From positions 969,446 to 1,033,445 of the forward strand of contig NZ_JADWYJ010000001.1 in NCBI RefSeq assembly GCF_021354595.1: a stretch of DNA of 64,000 bases. The letters are read 5' to 3'. This DNA comes from Maribellus sp. CM-23. GTDB lineage: Bacteria > Bacteroidota > Bacteroidia > Bacteroidales > Prolixibacteraceae. The translations under genes were made by a program, and so were the position numbers. The notes beneath the pieces were generated by a model. It was not told the origin of the DNA, did not search any database, and saw only the letters and a list, made by a program, of their open reading frames with translations. Shown here piece after piece: positions 37,092 to 46,588 of the stretch; within the stretch, counting starts at the first letter, position 1, and each line of letters starts with the position of its first letter.

Positions 37092-38117
37092 TTATAATTT
37101 GATTTTCTTCTTACTTTCTTTTTCAGCCTTTTTCATCACGTCTTCCATCGAAACAGGGATGCCGCCTTTTTTCTTGCTCCAATCGGCAGCCTCCATAAAG
37201 GCAAGTATTTCAAGTGTTTCTTCTTTTGGGAAAGGCAAAACGCCCGACTCAAAGAAACGGACAATTTCCTCGAGCAAAGGATTGTAACCGTTGTAAGATC
37301 CCAAGGTGATGATGTCTTTCTCTCCAAACACAATTCCTCCATAACCGGCTTTTCCTCCACGCAATCCGCGGAATGAACCGATTCTTCCGTCTGCCCATGT
37401 ACCAATGGCCATGTCGGTATCGGCGGTAGTTACACGCACTACGGTTTTACAACCGGTTCCCATGGCGGTAAACAAAGGTTCAACTCCATGAATTCCGTAC
37501 CAAAAGAAGTCAGGATGCGTCGGTTCCAACTTACAGGGACTAAACGTTTCAGCCCCTAATACTTTTCCCGCTTTTCCACTGGTAACTTCATCCATTTTAA
37601 CAATGTAACGCAGCGAAGAAGCCGAGAAAACCGGCACATTATAATGTTCGGCTGCATCAAAGATTGCCATGGCATCGCTTAACGATGCTGCCATCGGTTT
37701 GTCAATAAACAATCGTTTTCCGGCTTTCAGCACCGGCAAAGCCTGCTCAAGGTGACGGCGTCCATCGTTTGTTTCCAGCAACACAACATCTACCTTGGTC
37801 AGCAACTCTTCGATAGAAGCAACAATTTCCACATCGTAATTTTGTATTTCCTTGGTATAACCTTCAATCCTCTCCACAGAAGACTGAATATCCAAACTTC
37901 CCTGCGGATAAGCAGCCACTACTTTATATCCCAGAAAACTATCCCCGGCAGTAGGGCTATTCATTGCTTTTGTAAATGCAATACTGTGCGAAGTATCCAG
38001 ACCAATAATGCCTACCCTTTTCCCTTTTGTTACATTTTGCGCTATGCCAAAGCCACTCAAAAGAGCCATTACTGTCAGCAATACTCCTGCTTTAATAGAA
38101 ATCCATCTTTTAGTCAT
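37092..38117 (-). CDS. Exported Gfo/Idh/MocA-type oxidoreductase
   Basis: A protein of 341 residues with a Sec-type signal (IKAGVLLTVMALLSGFGIAQ). VGIIGLDTSHSIAFTKAMN starts the Rossmann fold and VVLLETNDGRRHLEQALPVLKAGKRLFIDKPMAASLSDAM carries the D-K-P motif. It is shorter than its two operon neighbours and uses a different export signal, so it is not a recent duplicate of them. It lies 17 bp before the Tat-exported oxidoreductase and 44 bp after the esterase gene. Substrate unknown, probably a sugar or sugar derivative. Confidence 0.87.
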   Translation of the reverse strand: MTKRWISIKAGVLLTVMALLSGFGIAQNVTKGKRVGIIGLDTSHSIAFTKAMNSPTAGDSFLGYKVVAAYPQGSLDIQSSVERIEGYTKEIQNYDVEIVASIEELLTKVDVVLLETNDGRRHLEQALPVLKAGKRLFIDKPMAASLSDAMAIFDAAEHYNVPVFSASSLRYIVKMDEVTSGKAGKVLGAETFSPCKLEPTHPDFFWYGIHGVEPLFTAMGTGCKTVVRVTTADTDMAIGTWADGRIGSFRGLRGGKAGYGGIVFGEKDIITLGSYNGYNPLLEEIVRFFESGVLPFPKEETLEILAFMEAADWSKKKGGIPVSMEDVMKKAEKESKKKIKL

Positions 38118-38161
38118 AATATCTTTTTTTGGTTTATCATTTTATTGATTCAGGTCTGCTA

Positions 38162-39364
38162 TTACGGTTTCAAAAAATAGCTAAAAAACTGGTAAATCTG
38201 GTCATTCGATTCTTTATTTGGAGAATGCTCGGGCCGATTAGTCATTGCCACCCGCTTTTCATATCCGAGCAACGCATTCACTTTTATGGTATGATTTAAG
38301 GGCACCCAACGCTCCGGAGGATCTTCCGAACCTCCCGACACCAGGAAGGGACGGGGAGCCATCAGGGCATGAAGTTCAGTCAGATTGTATCCTTCTTCTC
38401 TTAGTTTCAGGTAAAGCCCCTTTGCCGGGTTGTCTTCCGTAATTAATCCCCGCTGCCGCCAGGGTTTGGGATGATAACCCAAATACCATGGTTCCCAGTA
38501 GTTTACTGACGGACGTGATTCTTCGAAAACAATTCCGGGATCGGACCAAACGGCACATGCAAACTTCTCGTACAAACACGATGCAAACATGGCCCATTTT
38601 CCGCCAAATGAATGCCCTGCAATGCCAATCCGGGTAGAATCAACACCGTCAACCTTAGCCAGAACGTTCCAGGCATTGGCCGCAGCGTAGGCCAGCATCG
38701 ACAACGGCTGAACCTGCGCGTTGTCAATTGAAGGATAATACAACGAGAAGTTATTGGCCTTTGAAGCTTCCCGTGTTCCGATAGACAAAGTAATAAAGCC
38801 TCGTTGACTCAGCTGCCAGGCAAAATCGCGGTATGGCTTCGTCCCCCCTCCAATGGAAGTCTCGGGTTCATAAAAAACCGTAATCACTGCCGGTTTCGGT
38901 CCTTCACCATCGGGTACCAGCAGATATCCGTCGGTTGTTTCGTTGGGAGTCCAATAAAACCGAACATGATGTTGCGTAATATTTTCCCAACGGGTTGTTT
39001 CCAGGTATTCCAACTCCTGATCGTTAATAATAGCCGGCCATTCACCCATCATTTCGTGCCAGCGATCGAGTATTTCGTTTCTGCGTTTACTCCATTGCCC
39101 TGCTGTTTCTACCGGTGTACCATCATAGAAATTCAACGGAGAACGAAATTCACCGTACTCTTCTGCAAATCTATCTGGAGGTGTAAAAATTGAATCAGGT
39201 AGCTGACCTGCCGAATCCTGTCCGACAAGACCACTATCTTCTGCATTACAGAATATATCCGCCAGTGATCCTCCTGTTTTTGCATCAGAACCTAAGCCCC
39301 AAAACAAAAGGGAAGCAAGCGCTACACCCACCAGAAAAAGCACAACTATCATTCGTTTTCTCAT
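38162..39364 (-). CDS. Exported alpha/beta-hydrolase, dienelactone hydrolase/esterase type
   Basis: A protein of 400 residues with an N-terminal signal or anchor (MRKRMIVVLFLVGVALASLLFWGL). The nucleophile elbow GHSFGG (GIAGHSFGGKWAMFAS), a likely acid in SGGSEDPPERW and a His in TNRPEHSPNKES make up a plausible catalytic triad. FYWTPNETTDGYLLVPDGEGPKPAVITVFYEPE precedes the core fold. It could be a carbohydrate esterase removing acyl groups from a glycan, but lipase or peptidase activity is not excluded. It is the first gene of the long operon and its promoter overlaps a LacI-type operator. Confidence 0.82.
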   Translation of the reverse strand: MRKRMIVVLFLVGVALASLLFWGLGSDAKTGGSLADIFCNAEDSGLVGQDSAGQLPDSIFTPPDRFAEEYGEFRSPLNFYDGTPVETAGQWSKRRNEILDRWHEMMGEWPAIINDQELEYLETTRWENITQHHVRFYWTPNETTDGYLLVPDGEGPKPAVITVFYEPETSIGGGTKPYRDFAWQLSQRGFITLSIGTREASKANNFSLYYPSIDNAQVQPLSMLAYAAANAWNVLAKVDGVDSTRIGIAGHSFGGKWAMFASCLYEKFACAVWSDPGIVFEESRPSVNYWEPWYLGYHPKPWRQRGLITEDNPAKGLYLKLREEGYNLTELHALMAPRPFLVSGGSEDPPERWVPLNHTIKVNALLGYEKRVAMTNRPEHSPNKESNDQIYQFFSYFLKP

Positions 39365-39408
39365 AGTATGGAAATTTTTCTATGCTTTGACATCCCCGTA
39401 ATGATCAA

Positions 39409-39438
39409 CAAAAATAAAAAACAAAAAACATTACGCAA
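39409..39438 (-). promoter_or_regulatory. Promoter of the esterase-to-nagB operon
   Basis: On the minus strand TTG (39436-39438), exactly 19 nt, then TATTTTTG (39409-39416), which fits the Bacteroidota TTG/TAnnTTTG promoter pattern. It lies 45 bp before the esterase start. The TTG is the end of the operator at 39436-39445, so repressor binding would block sigma contact. Confidence 0.65.
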
Positions 39439-39445
39439 TCGTTTG
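39436..39445. promoter_or_regulatory. LacI-type operator, promoter-proximal
   Basis: CAATCGTTTG, a near-palindrome with central CG, the form expected for LacI-family binding sites. The same 10-mer occurs again at 39514-39523. This copy overlaps the -33 element of the operon promoter. Confidence 0.65.
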
Positions 39446-39513
39446 TGTAAATAAAAACACATATTTTGTGAGAAATATTTTCACGAATAGAACTGCATGT
39501 AACTATTTAAAAA

Positions 39514-39523
39514 CAATCGTTTG
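39514..39523. promoter_or_regulatory. LacI-type operator, second copy
   Basis: A second exact CAATCGTTTG, 78 bp from the first and 37 bp after the lacI stop codon. Two sites at this distance could allow a repression loop. Confidence 0.6.
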
Positions 39524-39560
39524 TCTTGCCAAGCAAAAAAAAATGATTAAAATCAATGCC

Positions 39561-40601
39561 CTAATTAACGTTGCGCTCCCCACTAAGCGTAGAATCCCTT
39601 ACAACCAAATCATTTCGGACAACAATGGTTTCTGACGCAATATCCTGCTGAGGGTCTTCAATTTGGCGGATAACCATGCGTGCTGCTGCCTGCCCCATTT
39701 CAAAAGCATGGTCGTCGATTGTAGTCAGGGCCGGTTCCACAATCAATGACGAAGGCGTATTGCTGAAACCAATTACAGCCACATCACCCGGGACTTTCAG
39801 TCCAAATCTTTTAACTTCCTGAATAACACTTATCGCACTGGTATCATTGGAGCAAAATATTCCATCCGGACGAGCTTGCATTTCCAAAAACTTACGGGCC
39901 GCCAAGATTCCCTCTTCCCTGCTAAGATCTTCGGTGTAGGAAATCAGTTCATCTTCCGGCAAGATACCGTTCTTGCGCAAAGCTTCCTGGTAGCCCCGCA
40001 AGCGGTCCCTGAAAATTGCCATGTGTTGATTACCGGCAACATGTGCAATTCGCTTGCAACCGATGGAGATCAGATGCTCGGTTGCTTTCACCGCTGCCCC
40101 AAAATCATCGATGACCACCTTGTGTGTTTCAAGTTCGTAGCACACCCTGTCAAAAAAAACCAGCGGCACATTGTTGTTTTTAAAGGCGTTTAAATGATCA
40201 TAATTATTTGTTTCCATGGCCAAACAAGCAATCACTCCATCGGCCTGACTGGCCATTAACATGCGCGCGTTTTCTTTCTCTCTTTCGTAGGAGTTGTTCG
40301 ACTGAAAAATAACCACATAATACCCGGCCTTACTGGCAACCTCCTCAATTCCGCTGATTGCCAGCGACTGAAAATGCCTGTCAATACGGGGAATAATTAC
40401 GCCAATCAGGTTGGTTTTATTCCTCCGGAGATTTGCAGCAAGCGAGTTGGGGTAATACCCCATTTTTTTAGCCAGTTTCTGCACTTCCGAGGTAGTCTTC
40501 TTCCCGATGCTCGGATGATTTTGCAAAGCCCTGGAAATTGTAGATGGTGAAACATTCAACTTCTCTGCAATTTCCTTGATTGTGACTTTTGATTTCTTCA
40601 T
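39561..40601 (-). CDS. LacI-family transcriptional regulator
   Basis: About 346 residues. The N-terminal DNA-binding domain is complete: VTIKEIAEKLNVSPSTISRALQNHPSIGKKTTSEVQKLAKKMGYYPNSLAANL. A periplasmic-binding-protein-like effector domain follows (LIGVIIPRIDRHFQSLAISGIEEVASKAGY; VIDDFGAAVKATEHLISIGCKRIAHVAGN; PDGIFCSNDTSAISVIQEVKRFGLKVPGDVAVIGFSNTPSSLIVEPALTTIDDHAFEMG). The start at 40601 puts this domain at the N terminus; the frame runs on to 40634. It lies just upstream of the esterase-oxidoreductase-nag operon, and paired operators lie between them. It probably represses that operon until a sugar or sugar phosphate binds. Confidence 0.93.
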   Translation of the reverse strand: MKKSKVTIKEIAEKLNVSPSTISRALQNHPSIGKKTTSEVQKLAKKMGYYPNSLAANLRRNKTNLIGVIIPRIDRHFQSLAISGIEEVASKAGYYVVIFQSNNSYEREKENARMLMASQADGVIACLAMETNNYDHLNAFKNNNVPLVFFDRVCYELETHKVVIDDFGAAVKATEHLISIGCKRIAHVAGNQHMAIFRDRLRGYQEALRKNGILPEDELISYTEDLSREEGILAARKFLEMQARPDGIFCSNDTSAISVIQEVKRFGLKVPGDVAVIGFSNTPSSLIVEPALTTIDDHAFEMGQAAARMVIRQIEDPQQDIASETIVVRNDLVVRDSTLSGERNVN

Positions 40602-40810
40602 GATTTGAAGCGATAATATTAAACCAAAGCGCAAAATAAATTAAAACCCACACATATACACCATCCACGGTCAACTTAAAATTACCGGAGATCCGATAAA
40701 ATCCAAAGCATGCACAAAAAAAGATCATCATAAACAAATATTGTATACACAATCAAACTATTCAGGAGAACCAACATTCAAACGCTTTGCTTGCCGGAGA
40801 AAGGGCAATA

Positions 40811-40843
40811 AAAAAAGCCTCACAAAATGTGAAGCTTTCTTTT
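40811..40843 (-). terminator. Terminator of the tRNA operon, distal copy
   Basis: AAAGC-TCAC (40814-40823) pairs with GTGA-GCTTT (40829-40838), with a run of A on the plus strand that reads as T in the direction of the tRNAs. Its sequence resembles the terminator at 40922-40952. Confidence 0.75.
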
Positions 40844-40920
40844 CGAGCGCAAACTCCCGAACACCGGAACGCCCCCGATCTGTCGGCTGACGGATCGCGC
40901 TCAACCAACTGAGCGAAAAA
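40844..40920 (-). pseudogene. tRNA-like relic between two terminators
   Basis: Read on the minus strand, TTTTCG and CGAAAA at the ends can pair like an acceptor stem. GCTCAGTTGGTTGAGC has the look of a D arm and GTGTTCGGGAG resembles a T loop, while the anticodon arm (GATCCGTC...GACAGATC) is irregular. It lies between two similar terminators, as if a tRNA-plus-terminator unit had been duplicated and one copy had decayed. No functional isotype can be named. Confidence 0.45.
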
Positions 40921-40921
40921 T

Positions 40922-40952
40922 AAAAAGGCTACACATTTTTGTGCAGCCTTTT
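40922..40952 (-). terminator. Terminator directly after tRNA-Gly
   Basis: AAAAGGCT (40923-40930) pairs with AGCCTTTT (40945-40952), plus an inner CAC/GTG, followed by a T tract in the minus direction. It starts 2 bp after the tRNA-Gly CCA end. Confidence 0.85.
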
Positions 40953-40954
40953 AC

Positions 40955-41030
<76 letters not shown>

Positions 41031-41033
41031 ATT

Positions 41034-41120
41034 TGGTACCCGGAGGGGGACTTGAACCCCCACGAACATAATGTTCATTGGATTTTAAGTCCAACGTGTC
41101 TACCATTCCACCACCCGGGC
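41034..41120 (-). tRNA. tRNA-Leu(TAA), with encoded CCA
   Basis: An 87-nt class II tRNA: GCCCGGG acceptor, anticodon loop CTTAAAA with TAA, a long variable arm (about TGAACATTATGTTCG), T arm GGGGGTTCAAGTCCCCC, ending in ACCA. It lies 3 bp from the tRNA-Gly gene on the same strand. Confidence 0.97.
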
Positions 41121-41206
41121 ATCCTTATGTTTTTGAACGACGGGTAGGTGACGTCCCAATCCTTCTCCCGGATTAGGGATAGACATTTCCTTCCCTTCTT
41201 TATATG

Positions 41207-41279
<73 letters not shown>

Positions 41280-41310
41280 ATATCTTTAAGAACGTTTTTC
41301 AAAAGCGTTG

Positions 41311-41341
41311 CAAATATATTGCTATTTTTTAATCTCGCAAA
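41311..41341 (-). promoter_or_regulatory. Promoter of the Gly-Leu-Gly tRNA operon
   Basis: On the minus strand TTTG (41338-41341), exactly 19 nt, then TATATTTG (41311-41318): a full match to the Bacteroidota promoter consensus, 31 bp before the first tRNA-Gly. Confidence 0.85.
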
Positions 41342-41357
41342 ATATAAATGCACAGCT

Positions 41358-43976
41358 TTATTTGATTCCGGTTAATTTCTTTATTTCATTCAGCTTATTC
41401 AAGGCCTCCAGCGGGGTCAGATTGTTTACATCCAAACCTGCGATCTCATCTCTAACCTGCTTCAAAACAGGATCATCGAGCTGAAAAAAGCTCAACTGCA
41501 TTCCTTCCCTGTTCTCCCCGATCTCTTCCAAAGGTTTTGCCAGACTTTCCTTTTCTTTTCCGCCTTCCAGCTTTTTTAATATCTGTTCGGCCCGTTTTAT
41601 CACCGACCTTGGCATCCCGGCCATCGCTGCCACATGGATACCAAAGCTGTGGTTACTGCCTCCACGCACCAGTTTCCGAAGGAAAATCACCTTATTCGCC
41701 ACTTCCTTGATTGACACATTGTAGTTTTTCACCCGTGGAAAAGCTCCTTCCATTTCATTCAATTCGTGGTAATGCGTGGCAAAAAGCGTTTTGGCTTTTG
41801 CATACGAATGTTCATGCAGATGCTCCACAATCGACCAGGCAATGGAAATACCATCGTAAGTCGAAGTTCCGCGCCCCAGTTCATCAAACAGAATCAGGCT
41901 GCGGTTCGAAACGTTGTTCAAGATGCTGGCTGCTTCATTCATCTCCACCATAAAGGTAGATTCGCCCAGCGAAATATTATCGGAGGCGCCTACACGCGTA
42001 AATATCTTGTCAACAAAACCTATTTTGGCAACCTCTGCCGGCACAAAACTTCCCATCTGCGCCAGCAAAACAATCAAAGCCGTTTGCCGTAGCAAAGCCG
42101 ATTTACCGGCCATGTTGGGCCCCGTAATGATGATGATCTGCTGATCATCCTGATCCAGTTTAACATCGTTAGAGATGTACGACTCCCCAATCGGCAACTG
42201 GTGTTCAATTACCGGATGTCGGCCGTTTTTGATGTCAATCTGGGCGGTTTCGTTTACCTCGGGCCTAAAATATTTATATTGAACCGCACACGACGCATAC
42301 GACAACAAACAATCGATCCGCGCCAAAATATTTGAATTTAACTGAATAGCGGAAATGTATTCCGACAAAGCCATTACCAAATCGCTAAACAACCTGCTCT
42401 CCAATACCTGTATCTTCTCTTCGGCCCCCAGAATTTTTGATTCGTATTCTTTTAGCTCTTCGGTAATGTAGCGCTCGGCATTTACCAGTGTTTGCTTGCG
42501 AATCCACTCCTCGGGAACCTTGTCTTTATGTGTATTCCGAACCTCGATGTAATAACCGAAAACATTGTTGAACCCCACTTTCAATGAAGAAATTCCGTGT
42601 TTCTCGCTTTCGCGTTGTTGTATTTTCAACAGATAATCTTTCCCCGAATAGGCCAGCGAGCGTAGGTCATCCAATTCTGCCGAAACACCTTCAGCAATCA
42701 CTTTTCCTTTCTGTACTGCGGTTGGCGGATCGGCTGTAATTTCTTTATGAATCCGGTCGCGGATCAAAGTACATGTATTCAGTTGTTCAGCAAAACGGTT
42801 CAACGCCGGATTTTCAACGGCGGCACAGGCTTCTTTTATCGGGCCAATGGCATTCAGCGCATTCATCACCTGTACCACTTCGCGCGGGTTAATTCTTCCC
42901 ACGGCCACTTTTGAAATAAGCCGTTCCAGATCGCCAATCTGCCGCAAATGTTCTTCCAGGTTTTCTTTTACATCTGGCCTTTTCAGCAACATCTCAACCA
43001 CTTCCAAACGCTCGTTTATCGGACCGACCTCCTTTAAAGGCAGCGCCATCCAGCGTTTCAACAAGCGGGAGCCCATCGGCGAAATGGTTTTATCGATCAC
43101 CTCAATCAGCGACCTGCCACCGTCGTGAATGGGCGCAAAAAGTTCCAGGTTCCGAATAGTAAACCGGTCCATCCAAACATAGTGTTCCTCTTCAATCCGG
43201 CTCAATCCCGAAATATGGCTCAAATGCTGATGCTGGGTGATATCAAGGTAATGCAACACTGCTCCGGCAGCAATCACCGCCATTTGCAAGGATTGCACAC
43301 CAAAACCTTTTAGCGAGCTGGTTTCAAAATGCCGGGTCAGACGATCGCTGGCCGCATCGCTGGTATAAACCCAGTCTTCGAGGTTAAAGGTGTAGTATTT
43401 TGATCCGAACAGGGCCTGAAAATCATTTCCTCTTCCCCGCTGATAAAGCACTTCTTTGGGTTGAAACGAGGACAACAGTTTATCAACGTACTCGTGGGTA
43501 CCTTCCGCTGCCAGAAATTCCCCGGTCGAAATATCAAGAAATGCCACACCGGCGCGTTTTTTATCAAAATGAACCGATGCCAGAAAGTTATTTTCCCGGT
43601 TTTCGAGAATATTATCGTTGATGGAAACTCCCGGAGTAACCAACTCCGTAATTCCCCTTTTTACAATTTTCTTGGTGAGTTTCGGGTCTTCGAGCTGCTC
43701 ACAAATGGCCACCCGCTGCCCGGCACGCACCAGTTTGGGCAAATACGTATCAAGCGCATGGTGCGGAAATCCGGCCAGTTCCACATAACTGGCTGCTCCG
43801 TTTGCCCGGCGTGTAAGTGTTATACCTAAAATCTCGGCAGCTTTAATGGCGTCTTCACCAAATGTCTCGTAGAAATCACCCACACGAAACAACAAAATAG
43901 CTTCCGGATGCTTGTCCTTGATGTCGTAATATTGCTTCATCAAAGGTGTTTCCACATATTTTTTCGATCCTGTCAA
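41358..43976 (-). CDS. mutS: DNA mismatch repair protein MutS
   Basis: A protein of 872 residues, the normal length of MutS1. The mismatch-recognition domain contains [34 protein letters not shown] with the Phe-x-Glu motif. The C-terminal ATPase has the Walker A motif [51 protein letters not shown] (Walker B) and [11 protein letters not shown]. It binds mismatched bases and recruits MutL. The start is a TTG at 43976; an ATG 12 codons on (MKQYYDIK) is possible but would remove the conserved TPLMKQY context. It is transcribed alone, with a promoter-like TATCTTTG 24 bp upstream. Confidence 0.97.
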   Translation of the reverse strand: MTGSKKYVETPLMKQYYDIKDKHPEAILLFRVGDFYETFGEDAIKAAEILGITLTRRANGAASYVELAGFPHHALDTYLPKLVRAGQRVAICEQLEDPKLTKKIVKRGITELVTPGVSINDNILENRENNFLASVHFDKKRAGVAFLDISTGEFLAAEGTHEYVDKLLSSFQPKEVLYQRGRGNDFQALFGSKYYTFNLEDWVYTSDAASDRLTRHFETSSLKGFGVQSLQMAVIAAGAVLHYLDITQHQHLSHISGLSRIEEEHYVWMDRFTIRNLELFAPIHDGGRSLIEVIDKTISPMGSRLLKRWMALPLKEVGPINERLEVVEMLLKRPDVKENLEEHLRQIGDLERLISKVAVGRINPREVVQVMNALNAIGPIKEACAAVENPALNRFAEQLNTCTLIRDRIHKEITADPPTAVQKGKVIAEGVSAELDDLRSLAYSGKDYLLKIQQRESEKHGISSLKVGFNNVFGYYIEVRNTHKDKVPEEWIRKQTLVNAERYITEELKEYESKILGAEEKIQVLESRLFSDLVMALSEYISAIQLNSNILARIDCLLSYASCAVQYKYFRPEVNETAQIDIKNGRHPVIEHQLPIGESYISNDVKLDQDDQQIIIITGPNMAGKSALLRQTALIVLLAQMGSFVPAEVAKIGFVDKIFTRVGASDNISLGESTFMVEMNEAASILNNVSNRSLILFDELGRGTSTYDGISIAWSIVEHLHEHSYAKAKTLFATHYHELNEMEGAFPRVKNYNVSIKEVANKVIFLRKLVRGGSNHSFGIHVAAMAGMPRSVIKRAEQILKKLEGGKEKESLAKPLEEIGENREGMQLSFFQLDDPVLKQVRDEIAGLDVNNLTPLEALNKLNEIKKLTGIK

Positions 43977-43999
43977 ATCAATCTGTTTTTTGAACGAAA

Positions 44000-44007
44000 C
44001 AAAGATA
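44000..44007 (-). promoter_or_regulatory. Possible -7 element of mutS
   Basis: TATCTTTG on the minus strand matches TAnnTTTG, 24 bp before the mutS start codon at 43976. The upstream -33 element is only a TTT. Confidence 0.45.
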
Positions 44008-44136
44008 AAAGTTTAGCTACGGAAAGGAAATCTGCGGCCTGATTGTTCAAAGATTTTTTTCAACAATACAACAACCCAAAGAGACAAAAAAAGCAGAACA
44101 CTTTTGTATCCTGCCCTCTAAACTCGTACCAACCAA

Positions 44137-44559
44137 TCAGTGCCATGCACCAAGCACGGCTCCCATTATGATGTAGATAACCAGGTAATACCCCACATTA
44201 ATCAGGTACAATTTGAATGGCTTTCGCTCGTACAACACATCGTTCAAGCGGCTGGTGCCAATCCAAAACAAGGCAATCATAAAACCGGCAAAAATACCAA
44301 AGTGCATGTCGGCTTCGCTTCCGATAAACATGGCAATGGCAAAAGCGGCCAAAGCAGTGGCAATGTAGTTGATAATCATGATCAAAGGCATGGACATTCC
44401 GCCACCTTCTCGCAACATTTCTTCGGTGAAACCATTTAGCTTCATCCACTGTTTTCCAAACAAAGGTCCGTACCACAGCCAGCCCACGACAAATGCACTT
44501 AGAGCAGCCACCAATACCGCCCAAACATTGATTGAAGAAAGAATTTCAGACATATTCAT
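44137..44559 (-). CDS. DUF1761-family membrane protein
   Basis: A protein of 140 residues with four predicted membrane helices. The family pattern is INVWAVLVAALSAFVVGWLWYGPLFGKQWMKLNGFTEEML at the N terminus, then three further hydrophobic stretches. Function is unknown in this family. It is divergent from ricT and separated from mutS by about 160 bp with no other gene. Confidence 0.85.
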   Translation of the reverse strand: MNMSEILSSINVWAVLVAALSAFVVGWLWYGPLFGKQWMKLNGFTEEMLREGGGMSMPLIMIINYIATALAAFAIAMFIGSEADMHFGIFAGFMIALFWIGTSRLNDVLYERKPFKLYLINVGYYLVIYIIMGAVLGAWH

Positions 44560-44697
44560 ACTTATAGGTATTAAATTAGACGCTAATTAAATTACGATAT
44601 TCAATTCTTTTTCCAATCTTTGTACCCAAATATTTTCAGGAAACGTGTCGTGCAACAAAGCATGTAACATGTTGAGATTAAAACGTGGAGAGGATAT

Positions 44698-45930
44698 ATG
44701 AGTTGTAACGGATGTTCATTTAACAACGATTCGACCAATACAGTAAAAGGATATGACTGGCTGAGCGATCTGCCGGACACCTCAGATAAATCAGATATTG
44801 TTGAAGTCAAATTCAAAACTACTCGGAAAGAGTATTTTAAAAATATAGACCGACTGCCGGTAAAAAGAGGCGACAAAATAGTAGTTGCCACATCACCCGG
44901 TCATGATGTGGGCGAAGTGACCCTAACCGGTTATCTCGCGGAGAAGCAATTTAAACTTCGCATAAAAAACCCGTCGCGCTACACGCTGAATCCTGTTTAC
45001 AGGAAGGCCACCGAATCGGATATCGAGAAATTGAAGGAAGCCCGCGGACGCGAAAAGGAAACCATGATAAAAGCACGTCAGGCTGCAGCAGAATTGGGGC
45101 TTGATATGAAAATCGGAGACGTTGAATATAGGGGCGACAACAAAAAAGCCATTTTTTATTACATCGCCGAAGGACGTGTTGATTTTCGCGAGCTGATCAA
45201 AATTTTTGCGCGTGATTTTCGCATCAAAATTGAGATGAAGCAGATTGGTGCCCGACAGGAAGCCGGGCTGGTAGGCGGAATCGGATCGTGTGGCCGCGAG
45301 CTTTGCTGTTCAAGCTGGCGTACCGATTTTTCCAGCATCTCGTCGGAAGCAGCCTTGCGTCAAGGCTTGTCACCATCGGCACAGAAAATGGCCGGTGCCT
45401 GTGGAAAACTAAAATGCTGTTTGCTGTACGAACTCGATGCATACGTGGAAGCCGGCAATGAATTCCCAAGAGAACTGCTCGACCTGGAACTGGCCAAAGG
45501 AATCGCCAAACCATTCAAAACCGATTACCTGAAAAAAGAAATCTGGTATGCACTTGCAGGAAGTATGGGAACCACTTTCAACCTTTCTCTGAAACAGGTA
45601 AAAGACATTATTCAGCAAAACAAACGGGGAATACAACCTGAAGTTGACCTGCTTGGGAAGAAAGTAAAAGAATCGAGCCAGATGGAAGTAACGCTGGATG
45701 GCGAACTCGACCGTTTCGACAAGAAAAAAGCGCGAAACAAAAGCAAGGAACGCCGCGGCAGCAACAGGGGCCCGAGAAACAACCAGCAAGAAAAAAGAAA
45801 CCCTCAACAGGAAAAGAGAAATAACCCGCAGGAAATGCAAAATCAGCAGGAAAAAGGCGCATCGAACAACAGGAACCAACGCAATAGAAACCGGAAACCA
45901 AAGTTTAAAGCAAATAAGAAAGCCGAATAA
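44698..45930 (+). CDS. ricT: PSP1-domain protein, RicT/YaaT-like
   Basis: A protein of 410 residues. The PSP1 domain covers roughly residues 35-290. Paired cysteine motifs CGRELCCSSW and CGKLKCCLLYE are the Fe-S ligands known in RicT. SCNGC at the N terminus adds further cysteines. The last 75 residues are low-complexity, rich in Lys, Arg, Asn and Gln (repeats of the NNQQEKRNPQQEKR kind), a likely disordered, nucleic-acid-binding tail. In Bacillus, RicT works with RicA and RicF on RNase Y; in Bacteroidota the role is not settled. It converges with the methyltransferase gene, with 2 bp between the stop codons. Confidence 0.9.
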   Translation: MSCNGCSFNNDSTNTVKGYDWLSDLPDTSDKSDIVEVKFKTTRKEYFKNIDRLPVKRGDKIVVATSPGHDVGEVTLTGYLAEKQFKLRIKNPSRYTLNPVYRKATESDIEKLKEARGREKETMIKARQAAAELGLDMKIGDVEYRGDNKKAIFYYIAEGRVDFRELIKIFARDFRIKIEMKQIGARQEAGLVGGIGSCGRELCCSSWRTDFSSISSEAALRQGLSPSAQKMAGACGKLKCCLLYELDAYVEAGNEFPRELLDLELAKGIAKPFKTDYLKKEIWYALAGSMGTTFNLSLKQVKDIIQQNKRGIQPEVDLLGKKVKESSQMEVTLDGELDRFDKKKARNKSKERRGSNRGPRNNQQEKRNPQQEKRNNPQEMQNQQEKGASNNRNQRNRNRKPKFKANKKAE

Positions 45931-45932
45931 AT

Positions 45933-46571
45933 CTATTTTTTTCGGATCAACGTCATACCATCGCGTAGCGGAAGTAACACCTTCTCTACGCGATTGTCGT
46001 TTTTAATGAGCGCATTGAACGCCAGTATTCCCTGGGTTTGAAAATCATCTGCCCGGGGCTCATCCAACACCTTTCCACTCCAGAGTGTGTTATCTGCAAT
46101 GATAAAAGCGCCGCTTCCCAAACGAACGATCAGCAGATTGTAATACTCCACGTATTCGCGTTTATCGGCATCAATAAAAACCAGGTCGAATTTTTCGTTT
46201 AAAGTCGGGATAATTTCGAGCGCCGAACCGATGCGTTGTTCCACCTGATCCTGAATTCCGGCTTTTTTGAAATATTTTGCTGCCAGCGATTCCAACTCGT
46301 CGTCAATTTCGATGGTTACAATTTTTCCATCAGCCTGCAATCCTTTTGACAAGCAAATGGCCGAATAACCGGTGAAGGTTCCCAGCTCCAGAACGTACTT
46401 GGGTCGGATCATCCGGGAGATCATTGCCAGCACCTGCCCCTGCAGATGCCCCGACAACATACGGGCTCCCAGCACTTTCAAGTGCGTTTCACGATCAAGT
46501 TCCTTCAGAATATCATCTTCCTCATCAATATGGCTCAGAATGTACTGATCAATGTCCTTTTGCCGGTTCAT
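45933..46571 (-). CDS. Class I SAM-dependent O-methyltransferase
   Basis: A protein of 212 residues of the catechol-type O-methyltransferase family. SAM-binding motif I is VLELGTFTGYSAICLSKGL. KIVTIEIDDELESLAAKYF follows, and FDLVFIDADKREYVEYYNLLI supplies the acidic metal-binding residues, with DNTLWSGKVLDE later. It would methylate a hydroxyl group on a small aromatic or related molecule; the substrate is unknown. It follows the M16 peptidase by 17 bp on the same strand, probably one operon. Confidence 0.92.
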   Translation of the reverse strand: MNRQKDIDQYILSHIDEEDDILKELDRETHLKVLGARMLSGHLQGQVLAMISRMIRPKYVLELGTFTGYSAICLSKGLQADGKIVTIEIDDELESLAAKYFKKAGIQDQVEQRIGSALEIIPTLNEKFDLVFIDADKREYVEYYNLLIVRLGSGAFIIADNTLWSGKVLDEPRADDFQTQGILAFNALIKNDNRVEKVLLPLRDGMTLIRKK

Positions 46572-46588
46572 TTTCGAAAGTTTTCAGA

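Noticed and set aside
41121..41206. A second tRNA relic between tRNA-Leu and tRNA-Gly
   Set aside because: The spacer has some GC-rich inverted pieces but no convincing D arm, anticodon arm or T arm.
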